Position numbers and translations under genes: made by a program. From positions 868,001 through 932,000 of the forward strand of contig JAZGTN010000035.1 in NCBI GenBank assembly GCA_037783415.1: a stretch of DNA of 64,000 bases, written 5' to 3'. Origin of the DNA: Leptasterias polaris (Eukaryota > Echinodermata > Asteroidea > Forcipulatida > Asteriidae). Position 1 is the stretch's first letter; each line of letters starts with the position of its first letter. Under the pieces are notes generated by a model, which was given only the letters and a program-made list of their open reading frames with translations, ran no database searches and was not told the origin of the DNA. Shown in pieces: positions 50,101 through 52,719 of this stretch.

Positions 50101-52719
50101 AAGACAGCCTGACATCAGTGATGCATTTTTGGTTTACATTTGTTCTAGTTATCCAAAGATTTTAAAGTAAACATATGTTAGTTTCTTGTATATATTGTCG
50201 TATATTTGTTGAAATCTTGGCAGAATAAATAATAATAATGTTTGTAATAAAAATATAAAAAACAATAATAATATTAAACTGTTTTCATCTTGAAAAAACA
50301 GTGAGACATGTGGAGTTGAAGAAAGTGGCGGGCAAGTCTCTTGGATTGAGCATCGCTGGAGGGAAGGGTAGTGAGATGGGTGACATACCTCTCATTATAG
50401 CATCCATCACTCCTGGTAGTCAAGCAGATGAAATCAAACACCTCAAGGTTTGTTCATGTTAAGCTCTTCTCTCTTGTGCGTCAGACCTTGATCGTCCTCC
50501 TTTCCCCTCCCCCCCCCATCTTGTCTTGTACCCTGTCTGCAATAGCAAGCAAACGCTGATTGTCATTCAACCAAAAAGGGGTCTGACTGTGTTTCACCTC
50601 TTTTTGGTTACATTGTTTGGTTACAATGTGGCTTGGCGTGGCCGGGCGGTTAAAAGCAACGGACTCAAGCTCTGGTGTTACTTATCAGCAGAGTGTGAGT
50701 TCAAGTCCTGGTTGTGACACTTGTAGTGTCGGATGGGATGTAAATCCTGTGTGGGGTGGGCTTTAGGTCCCGTGTGTTGTGTAATGCACGTCAAAGAACC
50801 CAGTTGCACTTTAATAGAGAAGGGGTTTGCCCCGGTGTTTCTGGCAGTGGCTGCCGAGTGTACTGCAGCACCTTGTAGACCCTTATAAGGGGATACACAA
50901 AGACTGTCACATTTGTAGTTGGAACAGACCCAATTTAAGTTGGGATAGGCGCAACTATAAACCTTTATCATGATGCGGCCATCTTGATTTTCGCTCATTC
51001 AAATCAATGTAACCAAACTGAGGCTGGAAGGAGAGATAGTCTGGTTCCTTTTTATACAATAAATATAAGCATCCATTACTGTTATTGGATACAGGGAACA
51101 TGACCAAGATGGTGGCAGCATGGTAAAGGTCGGTTATTGGGACGATTTCTCAACTTAAGTAAACTTTTAAAACAATCTTTTGAACAAACTCCCAAGATTA
51201 ACAAGTATATATATTTTTTTTCCTGGCAGGTTTTAGACTGCATTGAGGGCATTAATGGTCAGAGCGTGGCTGGTCTGAGCTACGCCAGCGCCATCAACCT
51301 CTTAAAGTCTTCCCAAGGGGTCATCAAGCTGGCTGTCAGTGAGCTTAACCCCACCATGAAAGAATGGTACCTGAAAAGCCAGCGAGCTAGCAGTAAAGGG
51401 GACAGTATGGTCGCTGTCAAAGCTAGCGTTCAAAAACCTGTGGCAGCAGTTGCAGAGGATGCTGGGTGAGTGGGTCTTAAAAAGTTAAATCCTCTCTATT
51501 CCCCTTCGGAGCATCTCAGAAGTCAGGTTTGTTGTAGGCTCAAAGGAACATTCCTGTAGGCATACAGTTTGAGTTCTGGTCTAGACACTTGTGTCCTTAA
51601 AGCAAGACACTTAACCAGTATTGCTTCGATCTTTGGACAGGTTGTAAATCTGTTGATCCGATGTGTCGTGCAGTGCACATAAAAGAAACCAGCTATACCT
51701 ATTACTGAGAGAAGGGGTTTGCCATGGTGTTTCTGGCAGTGTCTGCTGAATGCACTGCATGAATGGGTCTCAATTCATAAACCTTTAAAATAAAAACTTT
51801 CTGGAAATAAACAATGATAACTGCTTTGAGAAGCCTGTAGATAAAGGGCTATATAAAAACTAGTTATTATTATTATTATACGCCCACAATCCAGTGGACT
51901 GCGTGAACGTTGTGCCGAACTACGGGAGCAATGCTACTTGAAGATTTATGCGCCTTGGCGTTTTGAACGTTCCCTTGAAAGTTCTAGTGGTCCAATTGAA
52001 TACCTAACGTTCCTACTGTTTGGACTTTTGAGGCGCTTTTTGACAGAAATCATTGTTTGATTGCTGCAAGCTTGTATAAAAATGCTTGTTGTGTTCAAAG
52101 AATGTAAAATAAGGGCAAGCTTGTAGTGAGCTTGTTGTATGTATACTGACAAATGTGGATTGGGCTAGCAATGTTTTGTGGCAATCTTGCCACACCATGC
52201 TTGACGGTAAGCTTGCCAATAAGTATGTGACAAAACTGTTTCCCAAGAATCCCGTGGCATGTTATCACCATAGATAGTTTTTTTTAGATAAGATTTATTA
52301 ATCTACGTCTTAAATTTGCTTACAATTTGATTATCTTGTGTTTTACACATTTTTTTGTGCAAAGTTCCTGACAAAATTGTGCAAAGATTATTTGAACTGT
52401 TTAGCTTTGGTGATTTTCAAGTGTACATTTGTTTTGTCTGTTGTTTAGTGCTGGTCGTGTGAAGACTATTGAGCTTCAACGTGGTCCAGACGGTCTTGGG
52501 TTCAGCATCGTTGGGGGTTTTGGCAGCCCCCATGGGGATCTCCCCATCTACATCAAGACGGTATTCAATAAGGGGGCTGCCACGGTGAGCGGGGAACTCA
52601 AACGAGGCGATCAGATTATTGCTGTGAACGGAGAGAGTTTGGATGGAGCCACTCACGAGCAGGCTGTGGATATTTTGAAGCGTGCTAAAGGGGAGGTGAT
52701 AATGACCGTCTTGGCTTAA
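773..52719 (+). CDS. MPDZ: MPDZ (MUPP1)-like multi-PDZ scaffold: whole gene, 37 coding exons
   Basis: This is a scaffold with one L27 and 13 PDZ domains. Family members sit at apical junctions: L27 joins the PALS1/Crumbs polarity complex and the PDZs bind C-terminal tails of claudins, JAMs, receptors and channels. I see about 2290 codons (6872 nt in 37 exons; exon entries follow). Carboxylate loops in order: GLGF, GLGF, GLGI, GLGI, GLGF, GLGL, SLGI, GLGI, GLGF, GLGL, SLGV, SLGL, GLGF. Approximate PDZ starts in visible residues: 147, 275, 408, 585, 765, 1057, 1228, 1450, 1588, 1840, 1960, 2075, 2203. Thirteen PDZs in this order match vertebrate MPDZ (about 2070 residues) rather than PATJ (10). 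The extra length is mostly acidic or proline-rich linkers. Phases agree at every junction. The initiator exon is unresolved, so the 5' end may be incomplete. Confidence 0.95.
1350..3541 (+). other. MPDZ intron a-b
   Basis: AT-rich intron with a 23-bp poly-G run at 2701-2723, a 10-bp G run near 3160 and a TATATA tract near 3210. No exon or complete mobile element recognised. Confidence 0.6.
3542..3620 (+). CDS. MPDZ: MPDZ exon b: PDZ1 middle
   Basis: Spliced between ACAG and GTATGC. It completes Arg from the previous AG and reads [19 protein letters not shown] then SVSHQQ. His at the start of helix alphaB predicts class I ligands (S/T-X-hydrophobic). Confidence 0.95.
4028..4190 (+). mobile_element. 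tRNA-derived SINE (type A), degenerate
   Basis: Shows GGTTGAGTAGTTAAGACATG (A-box region), GGTTGGAATCC (B box), a GATTTTTTTTGGGC variant of the hairpin and CACCGAGTATACACATCTG tail words seen in the other copies. Confidence 0.6.
4342..4476 (+). CDS. MPDZ: MPDZ exon c: PDZ1 end and linker
   Basis: Begins [19 protein letters not shown], the last helix and strand of PDZ1, then a charged linker rich in E, K and P. Phase 0 at both ends (135 nt). Confidence 0.95.
5207..5359 (+). CDS. MPDZ: MPDZ exon d: PDZ2 first half
   Basis: Reads [17 protein letters not shown] and [15 protein letters not shown], very close to vertebrate MPDZ/PATJ PDZ2. Acceptor TTCACAG, donor GTAAGT; 153 nt, phase 0. Confidence 0.95.
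5916..6164 (+). CDS. MPDZ: MPDZ exon e: PDZ2 second half and linker
   Basis: Starts [18 protein letters not shown] and continues [19 protein letters not shown], then a proline/glutamine linker. Helix alphaB begins with Ser, not His, so ligand class is not canonical class I. 249 nt, phase 0. Confidence 0.95.
6280..6560 (+). mobile_element. LINE 3' remnant
   Basis: In one frame it encodes [20 protein letters not shown] then DCFNRNIN, the C-terminal signature (W-N-S-L-P then F-K/N-R) of non-LTR reverse transcriptase ORFs. It is short and 5'-truncated. A sister copy lies at 7800-8050. Confidence 0.6.
6926..7030 (+). mobile_element. tRNA-derived SINE fragment (type B)
   Basis: Reads GGGCTAGATGGACCAGTTGG and B box GGTTCAATTCC, followed by the same CTTTGTTCAACCC tail as copies at 29.95 and 55.75 kb. 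Part of the anticodon region is deleted. Confidence 0.6.
7274..7376 (+). CDS. MPDZ: MPDZ exon f: PDZ3 start
   Basis: Encodes [20 protein letters not shown], matching the MPDZ PDZ3 start. Acceptor CAACAG, donor GTCAGT; ends phase 1. Confidence 0.93.
7507..7543. repeat. Perfect 16-bp inverted repeat (hairpin)
   Basis: GGTATTGGAAGTTGAC and its exact complement are separated by AGTTT, inside an MPDZ intron. No terminator function is implied in a pol II intron. Confidence 0.8.
7800..8050 (+). mobile_element. LINE 3' remnant, sister of 6280 copy
   Basis: Shares CACCCCATACACTCT and GCTTTGCTGAGATGTAGAAC and most of the following 180 bp with the 6280 copy. Frame is broken by indels. Confidence 0.6.
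8178..8269 (+). CDS. MPDZ: MPDZ exon g: PDZ3 middle
   Basis: Completes Gly, then [20 protein letters not shown] and VKVNDQIIQ. The DRNG turn replaces the usual DGR. 92 nt, acceptor TTTTAG, donor GTAAGG. Confidence 0.94.
8395..8650 (+). mobile_element. SINE with tRNA-like head (type C)
   Basis: GGGTTGGCTCAGTTG (A-box-like), CTGGTTCGAATCCC (B box), then a body with poly-C and TTTTCCTCCAACATCTAAAA. A reverse copy of the body lies at about 14300-14400. Confidence 0.6.
8690..8890. mobile_element. Fold-back element with hammerhead-like core, copy 1
   Basis: Arms around CAACACTCCTCCCAAAAG and ACCACACCGG are inverted at each side. The centre on the minus strand reads CCTGAAGATGAGCC, then CCGTTCGAAACGTC. 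Related copies at 12068-12447 and 37622-37820. Confidence 0.6.
9019..9325. mobile_element. MITE with TAGACCTTTCTATTG inverted ends
   Basis: TAGACCTTTCTATTG at 9025 and its complement CAATAGAAAGGTCTA near 9307 frame about 290 bp of non-coding DNA. Confidence 0.7.
9335..9955. mobile_element. Non-autonomous DNA element, ~620 bp
   Basis: Left end GGGGTTCCAAAGTCAAACTG and right end CAGTTTGACCTTGGAGCCCC (inverted, with one mismatch run) bound a non-coding interior. The element at about 59440-60350 has the same ends and GTTAGAGACTTG-like right interior. Confidence 0.65.
10055..10190 (+). CDS. MPDZ: MPDZ exon h: PDZ3 end
   Basis: Begins [19 protein letters not shown] and finishes the domain with VVHVKLARH. 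Asn starts helix alphaB. 136 nt, ends phase 1 with donor GTAAGT. Confidence 0.94.
10440..10650 (-). mobile_element. tRNA-derived SINE (type A), rearranged
   Basis: Two B-box-like GGATTTGAACCC / GGGATTCGAACCC segments in reverse orientation and CAGTGCTACATCGGTGTGAG tail words. Probably two fused partial copies. Confidence 0.55.
10714..10872 (+). CDS. MPDZ: MPDZ exon i: proline-rich linker PDZ3-PDZ4
   Basis: Linker exon with [11 protein letters not shown] and alternating Pro/Glu ([13 protein letters not shown]). No fold is predicted. The frame is kept from phase 1 to phase 1, and the linker is joined in frame to the PDZ4 exons. Confidence 0.88.
11037..11116 (+). CDS. MPDZ: MPDZ exon j: pre-PDZ4 helix
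   Basis: Encodes [19 protein letters not shown], the conserved W-Q-x-I/V-L-G segment that precedes PDZ4 in MPDZ proteins. A run of T and ACTCCAATAG forms the acceptor; donor GTGAGT. Confidence 0.92.
11213..11597. mobile_element. 191-bp MITE (E1) interrupted by an inverted copy of itself
   Basis: Ends GGCCCAATTTCATAGAGC and GCTCTATGAAATTGAGCC, flanked by CTG at 11210-11212 and 11598-11600. A second 191-bp copy (11284-11474) sits inside, reversed, flanked by CAG at 11281-11283 and 11475-11477. Removing it and one CAG restores GAGCAGGATACC, the sequence present uninterrupted (in reverse) in the inserted copy. The 3-bp CWG duplication is like PIF/Harbinger. Confidence 0.82.
11601..11759. mobile_element. 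159-bp MITE (E2) directly abutting E1
   Basis: Ends GGGTCGATTTCACAAAG and CTTGTGAAATCGAGCC, with CTG at 11598-11600 and 11760-11762. Related sequence occurs at 37440-37550 and 61678-61795. Confidence 0.75.
12068..12447. mobile_element. Fold-back element with hammerhead-like core, copy 2
   Basis: Arms of about 65 bp (left 12068-12134, right 12383-12447) share ATCTACTTTGCTGTGTAGAT and TATATTTAGTTT in inverse orientation. The minus strand near the right arm reads GGACGATGACTAGAGCAAG then CTAGTCGAAAC. Confidence 0.7.
12688..12864 (+). CDS. MPDZ: MPDZ exon k: PDZ4 first two thirds
   Basis: Reads [37 protein letters not shown] and SGDELLE, diagnostic of MPDZ PDZ4. An extra acidic stretch ([10 protein letters not shown]) lengthens the beta2-beta3 loop compared with vertebrates. 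177 nt, phase 0. Confidence 0.95.
13010..13270 (-). mobile_element. tRNA-derived SINE (type A)
   Basis: Reverse orientation: GTGGGATTCTAACCCACGAC (B box side) and AGACCACTAAGCTTGACC (A box side), with GTTTTACCCATACAGCGATG tail. Confidence 0.7.
13610..14023 (+). CDS. MPDZ: MPDZ exon l: PDZ4 end, linker, PDZ5 start
   Basis: Starts [20 protein letters not shown] (PDZ4 helix, His start), then a roughly 75-residue linker, then [19 protein letters not shown] opening PDZ5. At 414 nt this is one of the longest exons. Codon usage is GC-richer than in flanking introns. Confidence 0.95.
14786..15028 (+). CDS. MPDZ: MPDZ exon m: PDZ5 remainder
   Basis: Encodes [38 protein letters not shown] and the VAKPLPQP end typical of PDZ5. 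Acceptor CATAG, donor GTCAGT; phase 0. Confidence 0.95.
15205..15385 (+). CDS. MPDZ: MPDZ exon n: linker PDZ5-PDZ6
   Basis: Linker with a charged, probably helical patch ([15 protein letters not shown]). Acceptor TCCCCCCAG, donor GTAGTT, ends phase 1. No domain recognised. Confidence 0.85.
15799..15983 (+). CDS. MPDZ: MPDZ exon o: linker PDZ5-PDZ6
   Basis: Ser/Pro/Ala-rich linker ([19 protein letters not shown]). Acceptor TTTTCCAG, donor GTAAAT. The frame joins exons n and p without a stop. Confidence 0.83.
15984..16375 (-). mobile_element. tRNA-Leu-like SINE, near full length
   Basis: On the minus strand: GGTGGCCAAGCGGTCTCATG (A box), GTGTGGGTTCGATTCC (B box), a conserved body with CTCCCCAGGGAG and GTGCGCTATAAAA, and an ATTATTATTA tail at the left end. 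It lies in the intron after exon o. Confidence 0.75.
16506..16640 (+). mobile_element. tRNA-Leu-like SINE head, 3'-truncated
   Basis: CGTGTCGTGGCCGAGTGG, GTGTGGGTTCTAATCCC and CATGACACTTGTGTCC reproduce the head of the family. The body stops after about 130 bp. Confidence 0.7.
16664..16916 (+). CDS. MPDZ: MPDZ exon p: proline-rich linker and PDZ6 start
   Basis: Begins with a polyproline segment ([14 protein letters not shown], a plausible SH3/WW ligand), an alanine-rich run, then [12 protein letters not shown] opening PDZ6. Ends phase 1, donor GTAAGT. Confidence 0.9.
17798..17993 (+). CDS. MPDZ: MPDZ exon q: PDZ6 body
   Basis: Reads [34 protein letters not shown] and [20 protein letters not shown], matching MPDZ PDZ6. 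Asn starts helix alphaB. Donor GTATAT is weak but the phase (2) fits. Confidence 0.94.
18040..18370. repeat. Dispersed repeat with TTGAGC/TTTCACAGG-type core
   Basis: Shares GAAATGAGTAAAACAA, GATTGAGCTTTAACTTTC and GGTTTGTTATTTCATGTAT with copies at about 39930-40480 and 59893-60253. I associate this type with echinoderm genomes from memory; not verified. Confidence 0.6.
18569..18946. mobile_element. MITE with CAGGGCTCGAATTT ends, copy 1
   Basis: CAGGGCTCGAATTTTACACT at the left and CCAAATTCGAGCCCTG at the right. A copy at 22240-22583 shares GGCCCGAGGCCAGT and GAGCTACAAG interior words. The CAGGG terminus resembles hAT ends, but I see no 8-bp duplication. Confidence 0.7.
19274..19426 (+). 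CDS. MPDZ: MPDZ exon r: PDZ6 last strand and linker
   Basis: Starts ITYIPAS, equal to the ITYVPA end of vertebrate PDZ6, then a Ser/Thr/Pro linker. Acceptor CCACCAG, donor GTAAGC, ends phase 2. Confidence 0.9.
19862..20037 (+). CDS. MPDZ: MPDZ exon s: linker and PDZ7 start
   Basis: A Ser-rich linker, then [20 protein letters not shown] and IVGG. PDZ7 carries SLGI rather than GLGF, as in MPDZ. Acceptor TTCTTCAG, donor GTGAAG, ends phase 1. Confidence 0.92.
20841..21112. mobile_element. Fold-back element with ~95-bp arms
   Basis: Left arm 20841-20936 and right arm 21018-21112 are near-perfect complements, including GGTGGTACTGCGCTGCCTAG, around an 81-bp spacer. Non-coding; probable MITE or fold-back element. 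Confidence 0.8.
22240..22585. mobile_element. MITE with CAGGGCTCGAATTT ends, copy 2
   Basis: Second member of the 18569 family. GAATG occurs on both sides (before CAGGG and after CCCTG), a possible short target duplication. Confidence 0.65.
22951..23060 (+). CDS. MPDZ: MPDZ exon t: PDZ7 middle
   Basis: Encodes [20 protein letters not shown] and TGDRILE, near-identical in pattern to MPDZ PDZ7. Acceptor GATCTCCAG, donor GTGAGT; 110 nt. Confidence 0.95.
23350..23440 (+). mobile_element. LINE 3' tail
   Basis: A GC-rich stretch followed by GAAATAAGAAATAAATAAATA, the A/T-tetramer tail typical of CR1/L2-like 3' ends. Short; family not assigned. Confidence 0.45.
24051..24161 (+). CDS. MPDZ: MPDZ exon u: PDZ7 end
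   Basis: Reads [19 protein letters not shown] and NPVCFIVQS. His starts helix alphaB. Phase 0; a 12.4-kb intron follows. Confidence 0.94.
24601..25127. mobile_element. ~530-bp inverted-repeat DNA element
   Basis: Left end GGGTTCGTTCGATTAGCTTA and right end, reversed, GGGTGCGCTCGATTAGCTTC. GCGTTCGATTAGCC recurs inside near both ends. No transposase ORF. Confidence 0.7.
25236..25414. mobile_element. E1-family MITE, diverged
   Basis: GGCCCAATTTCATGGAGCTG to GACATTGGGCC, 179 bp, between CAG and CTG. Interior TGGCTGGTAACC is shared with E1. A more decayed relative follows at about 25440-25706. Confidence 0.65.
26869..27092. repeat. Palindromic tandem repeat (~38 bp unit)
   Basis: Repeats of ATCCACAACTTGTGGAT, itself a near-perfect palindrome, alternate with AGAAAAAGGTC. 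About five or six units, diverging towards the right. It makes open frames on both strands that I do not treat as genes. Confidence 0.85.
29810..30045 (+). mobile_element. tRNA-derived SINE (type B)
   Basis: GGGCTAGATAGCTCAGCTGG (A box) and GCAGGTTCCAGTC (B box), with a 5' leader GGCTATACGGCTGTTACAGG. The same leader is the source of the 17-bp array at 55.4 kb. A partial duplication of the head lies just upstream. Confidence 0.75.
30078..30465 (+). mobile_element. tRNA-Leu-like SINE, full length
   Basis: Head GTGTCGTGGCCAAGCGGTTA, CTCAAGC anticodon-like loop, GTGTGGGTTCGAGTCCCGG, body with CTCCCCAGGGAGCTGAG, GCGCGATATAAA and an ATTATTATT tail. A GTGTCCCGGTCATGACACTT segment is duplicated. 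Both the anticodon stem and the T stem have mismatches, so it is not a working tRNA gene. Confidence 0.8.
31975..32420. repeat. Degenerate ~36-bp minisatellite
   Basis: About 12 units of GATACCTCACCCTAGCCTCC followed by CGCTCAATCTCACT with many substitutions. The ACCCTAACC words are incidental. Confidence 0.75.
34170..34400 (+). mobile_element. tRNA-Leu-like SINE
   Basis: GTGTCGTGGCCGAGTGGGTA, GTGTGGGTTCGAGACCC and TCCTTCGGATGGGACATTAA followed by GTGCACGTAAAAGAACC, the body shared with copies at 42.3, 43.2, 50.65 and 51.55 kb. Confidence 0.75.
35001..35142. repeat. Two-copy 71-bp tandem duplication
   Basis: CTATATAGCTTCAATGCAAA then AGATGTTTTTTACCATTCAG occurs twice in a row with only a few differences. 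Confidence 0.8.
36539..36817 (+). CDS. MPDZ: MPDZ exon v: acidic linker with internal duplication
   Basis: Begins [20 protein letters not shown] after TTGTATCAG. The second half is acidic and contains two copies of VAAGKEDY about 12 codons apart. 279 nt, phase 0. No domain. It lies where MPDZ proteins have a variable PDZ7-PDZ8 linker. Confidence 0.85.
37170..37245 (+). CDS. MPDZ: MPDZ exon w: short acidic linker
   Basis: 76 nt encoding [15 protein letters not shown], ending in phase 1. Acceptor ATATTGCAG, donor GTAAGG. Assigned because phases connect exons v and x; the sequence itself is low complexity. Confidence 0.78.
37622..37820. mobile_element. Fold-back element with hammerhead-like core, copy 3
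   Basis: About 95-bp arms (outer words AACTTGCGAGTACAACCATG and its inverse) meet at CGTCTTAAGAACCTGAAGACG. The plus strand then reads GAGCAGAGTATACTGTTTTG. Arms are imperfect. Confidence 0.7.
37889..37967 (+). CDS. MPDZ: MPDZ exon x: PDZ8 start
   Basis: Encodes [19 protein letters not shown] then GLGI, parallel to the tyrosine/leucine lead-in (YGTLTGELHMIEL) of vertebrate PDZ8. Acceptor TTTTTTCAG, ends phase 2. Confidence 0.92.
38174..38285 (+). CDS. MPDZ: MPDZ exon y: PDZ8 middle
   Basis: Reads [37 protein letters not shown]. The N-[RK]-DRS-[KR]-MSVF signature is diagnostic of MPDZ PDZ8. Acceptor TTTTGTAG, donor GTAAGT. Confidence 0.96.
38380..38935 (-). mobile_element. LINE 3' fragment with reverse-transcriptase C-terminus
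   Basis: On the minus strand the frame from 38931 to 38707 reads [40 protein letters not shown] and [14 protein letters not shown] then stop. [14 protein letters not shown] is a hallmark of CR1-like and related non-LTR retrotransposon ORF ends. A 3' UTR and an ATT-rich tail follow at 38380-38410. It is 5'-truncated and sits in the intron after exon y. Confidence 0.85.
39285..39443 (+). CDS. MPDZ: MPDZ exon z: PDZ8 end
   Basis: Encodes [36 protein letters not shown]. His starts helix alphaB. Acceptor CTTGAAG is purine-rich and atypical, but frame and homology fix it. Confidence 0.92.
39742..39852 (+). CDS. MPDZ: MPDZ exon aa: linker and PDZ9 first strand
   Basis: Linker ending NVRTVIINK, equivalent to the first beta strand of PDZ9. 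111 nt, phase 0, acceptor CTTACAG, donor GTAGGT. Confidence 0.87.
40127..40366. mobile_element. MITE with GCCATCTTTACGGGCA inverted ends
   Basis: ATAGATAGGTTGCAG and CGGCCATCTTTACGGGCA on the left match TGCCCGTAAAGATGGCG and AACTATCTAT on the right. GC-rich and CpG-rich interior. It splits a copy of the 18040-type repeat. Confidence 0.75.
40586..40687 (+). CDS. MPDZ: MPDZ exon bb: PDZ9 first half
   Basis: Reads [28 protein letters not shown]. Vertebrate PDZ9 has the aligned GGLGIAI. 102 nt, phase 0; donor GTGCAT is weak. Confidence 0.9.
41117..41224 (+). CDS. MPDZ: MPDZ exon cc: PDZ9 second half
   Basis: Encodes [20 protein letters not shown] then [16 protein letters not shown]. The alphaB start is Lys in a KKK run, unusual among PDZ domains and unlike class I pockets. 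108 nt, phase 0. Confidence 0.9.
41831..42038. mobile_element. MITE with TTGACCCCTTGCACAACG ends, interrupted
   Basis: Left TTGACCCCTTGCACAACG and right TTGTACAAGGGGTCAA. The middle is interrupted by an ATAATAATAAT tail and TATATGGCGCGCTACAAAG, the 3' end of a retroelement inserted in reverse. Confidence 0.65.
42290..42480 (-). mobile_element. tRNA-Leu-like SINE body
   Basis: Reverse-oriented body: GAACACCGGGGCGAACCCC, GGGTTCTTTTACGTGCATTA, GTCCCATCCGAAGGACG. The head is missing. Confidence 0.65.
42578..42971 (+). CDS. MPDZ: MPDZ exon dd: PDZ9 last strand and long acidic linker
   Basis: VCLTVSSE completes PDZ9. About 120 residues of mostly Glu/Asp follow (for example [16 protein letters not shown]), with no fold. 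394 nt, ends phase 1. The acidic block has no equivalent of this length that I recall in vertebrate MPDZ. Several antisense ORFs across it are low-complexity shadows. Confidence 0.9.
43085..43510. mobile_element. LINE 3' remnant (-) joined to SINE body (+)
   Basis: 43085-43205 on the minus strand encodes [16 protein letters not shown] and [10 protein letters not shown], the same reverse-transcriptase end as the 6280 copy. 43205-43510 is a plus-strand tRNA-Leu-like SINE body ending AAAGTGCGATATAAAAACTA. Confidence 0.65.
43589..43818 (+). CDS. MPDZ: MPDZ exon ee: repeat linker and PDZ10 start
   Basis: Opens with three imperfect copies of a D-V-(E-P-x)-A-D-T-P-T repeat ([31 protein letters not shown]), then [20 protein letters not shown] and [12 protein letters not shown] opening PDZ10. 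Ends phase 0 with donor GTAAGA. Confidence 0.93.
44690..44956 (+). mobile_element. Retroelement 3' end with hairpin and ATTGA tail
   Basis: A 26-27-bp-arm hairpin (GGCTGGTGGCTGGCCGCTG with inverse at 44762-44787) is followed by an AT-rich region and an ATTGA/AATTG pentamer tail at 44911-44956, as at 3' ends of CR1-like LINEs or their SINEs. Confidence 0.6.
45040..45365 (+). mobile_element. LINE 3' remnant
   Basis: Encodes [18 protein letters not shown] then stop, a reverse-transcriptase C-terminal end, then a 3' UTR with GGCGCTGTATAAATGTAAT and an ATTATTATT tail. Confidence 0.7.
45398..45735 (+). CDS. MPDZ: MPDZ exon ff: PDZ10 remainder and PDZ11 start
   Basis: Reads [40 protein letters not shown] and VRLTVYRD, a very strong PDZ10 match. 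A short acidic linker follows, then [20 protein letters not shown]. His starts alphaB of PDZ10. 338 nt, ends phase 2. Confidence 0.97.
46060..46225 (-). mobile_element. tRNA-derived SINE (type A)
   Basis: GGTGGGATTCAAACCCATGA (B box side) and GCCATTCTAGAGCAGATGTC in reverse, ending 40 bp before the acceptor of MPDZ exon gg. Confidence 0.7.
46264..46411 (+). CDS. MPDZ: MPDZ exon gg: PDZ11 body
   Basis: Encodes [39 protein letters not shown] and VAALLK. Arg starts alphaB. 148 nt; the intron after it carries the 45-bp tandem array. Confidence 0.96.
46520..46650. repeat. Single diverged copy of the 62-kb piggyBac-MITE monomer
   Basis: ATTCACCACATGATATCATA, TTGCAGGCTGGTATAG and ATTGGATGATATCGAGG match the monomer repeated at 62.38-62.84 kb. 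Confidence 0.65.
46650..47182 (+). mobile_element. AT-rich LINE-like 3' tail
   Basis: Non-coding T-rich sequence ends in GCCTGGAAATAAATAAATAA, an AAAT tetramer tract of about ten units, similar to the tail at 23.4 kb. No coding remnant seen. Confidence 0.45.
47311..48480. repeat. Tandem array, 26 x 45 bp
   Basis: The unit reads CACCTCTAGCAGCCGGGCAA, GCTTGGTGGTCTAGTGGTAA, GCCAT. 1170 bp is exactly 26 units. All sites look identical in all units except one dinucleotide (CG in AGCCGGGC). TGGTCTAGTGG is a pol III A box. On the minus strand the array gives a long open frame, a by-product of the unit length being divisible by three. Confidence 0.97.
48484..48610. mobile_element. E1-family MITE inside the SINE
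   Basis: GGCCCAATTTCATGGCCC to CAGAATTGAGTC, 127 bp, flanked by CTG on both sides. Joining the flanks restores ATCTGCTCTAGAATGGC, the normal SINE sequence. Confidence 0.8.
48676..48852. mobile_element. MITE, ATAGACCTTATGCATTGACG ends
   Basis: ATAGACCTTATGCATTGACG and its inverse CGTCATATGCATAAGATCTA. It abuts the next palindromic element, sharing TATAG. Confidence 0.65.
48851..49060. mobile_element. Near-perfect 210-bp palindromic MITE
   Basis: Arms of about 97 bp: TAGACCCATTGCACAACGCG, CCATTTTGGGTGTCAAAACG and GGTACACGTGTTTAC on the left, mirrored on the right. Spacer about 14 bp. Confidence 0.85.
49200..49440 (-). mobile_element. tRNA-derived SINE (type A)
   Basis: CACTAGACTACTGAGCTAGC and GATGGGATTAAAACCCACC in reverse orientation, with CACCGATGTGTATTAAG tail. 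Followed by an ATT-rich stretch to 49535. Confidence 0.7.
49672..49792 (+). CDS. MPDZ: MPDZ exon hh: PDZ11 last strand and linker
   Basis: [12 protein letters not shown] closes PDZ11 (GTVTLEVGR in vertebrates), then a basic/Gln linker. Acceptor AACTCCAG, donor GTAATG, ends phase 1. A GT inside the exon at 49762 would break the phase. Confidence 0.92.
50302..50447 (+). CDS. MPDZ: MPDZ exon ii: PDZ12 first half
   Basis: Reads [39 protein letters not shown]. Matches the SLGISIAGG and GDVPIFIA pattern of MPDZ PDZ12. Acceptor AAAAAACAG, donor GTTTGT. Confidence 0.95.
50630..50905 (+). mobile_element. tRNA-Leu-like SINE
   Basis: TGGCGTGGCCGGGCGGTTAA, CTCAAGC, GTGTGAGTTCAAGTCC, GTAATGCACGTCAAAGAACC and CTGCAGCACCTTGTAGACC. 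No ATT tail. Confidence 0.75.
51230..51465 (+). CDS. MPDZ: MPDZ exon jj: PDZ12 second half and linker
   Basis: [36 protein letters not shown] finish PDZ12. The usual G-D before the strand is L-D here, and Tyr begins alphaB. A short basic linker follows. Ends phase 2, donor GTGAGT. Confidence 0.93.
51540..51880 (+). mobile_element. tRNA-Leu-like SINE, head-truncated
   Basis: Begins within the head (GTTTGAGTTCTGGTC), continues CACTTGTGTCCTTAAAGC and the shared body, and ends GGGCTATATAAAAACTAG with an ATTATTATTAT tail. Confidence 0.75.
52449..52719 (+). CDS. MPDZ: MPDZ exon kk: PDZ13 and stop codon
   Basis: A complete PDZ in one exon: [60 protein letters not shown] and [15 protein letters not shown], then TAA. 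This is the most conserved PDZ of the family and ends the protein, as in vertebrate MPDZ. His starts alphaB. Confidence 0.98.
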
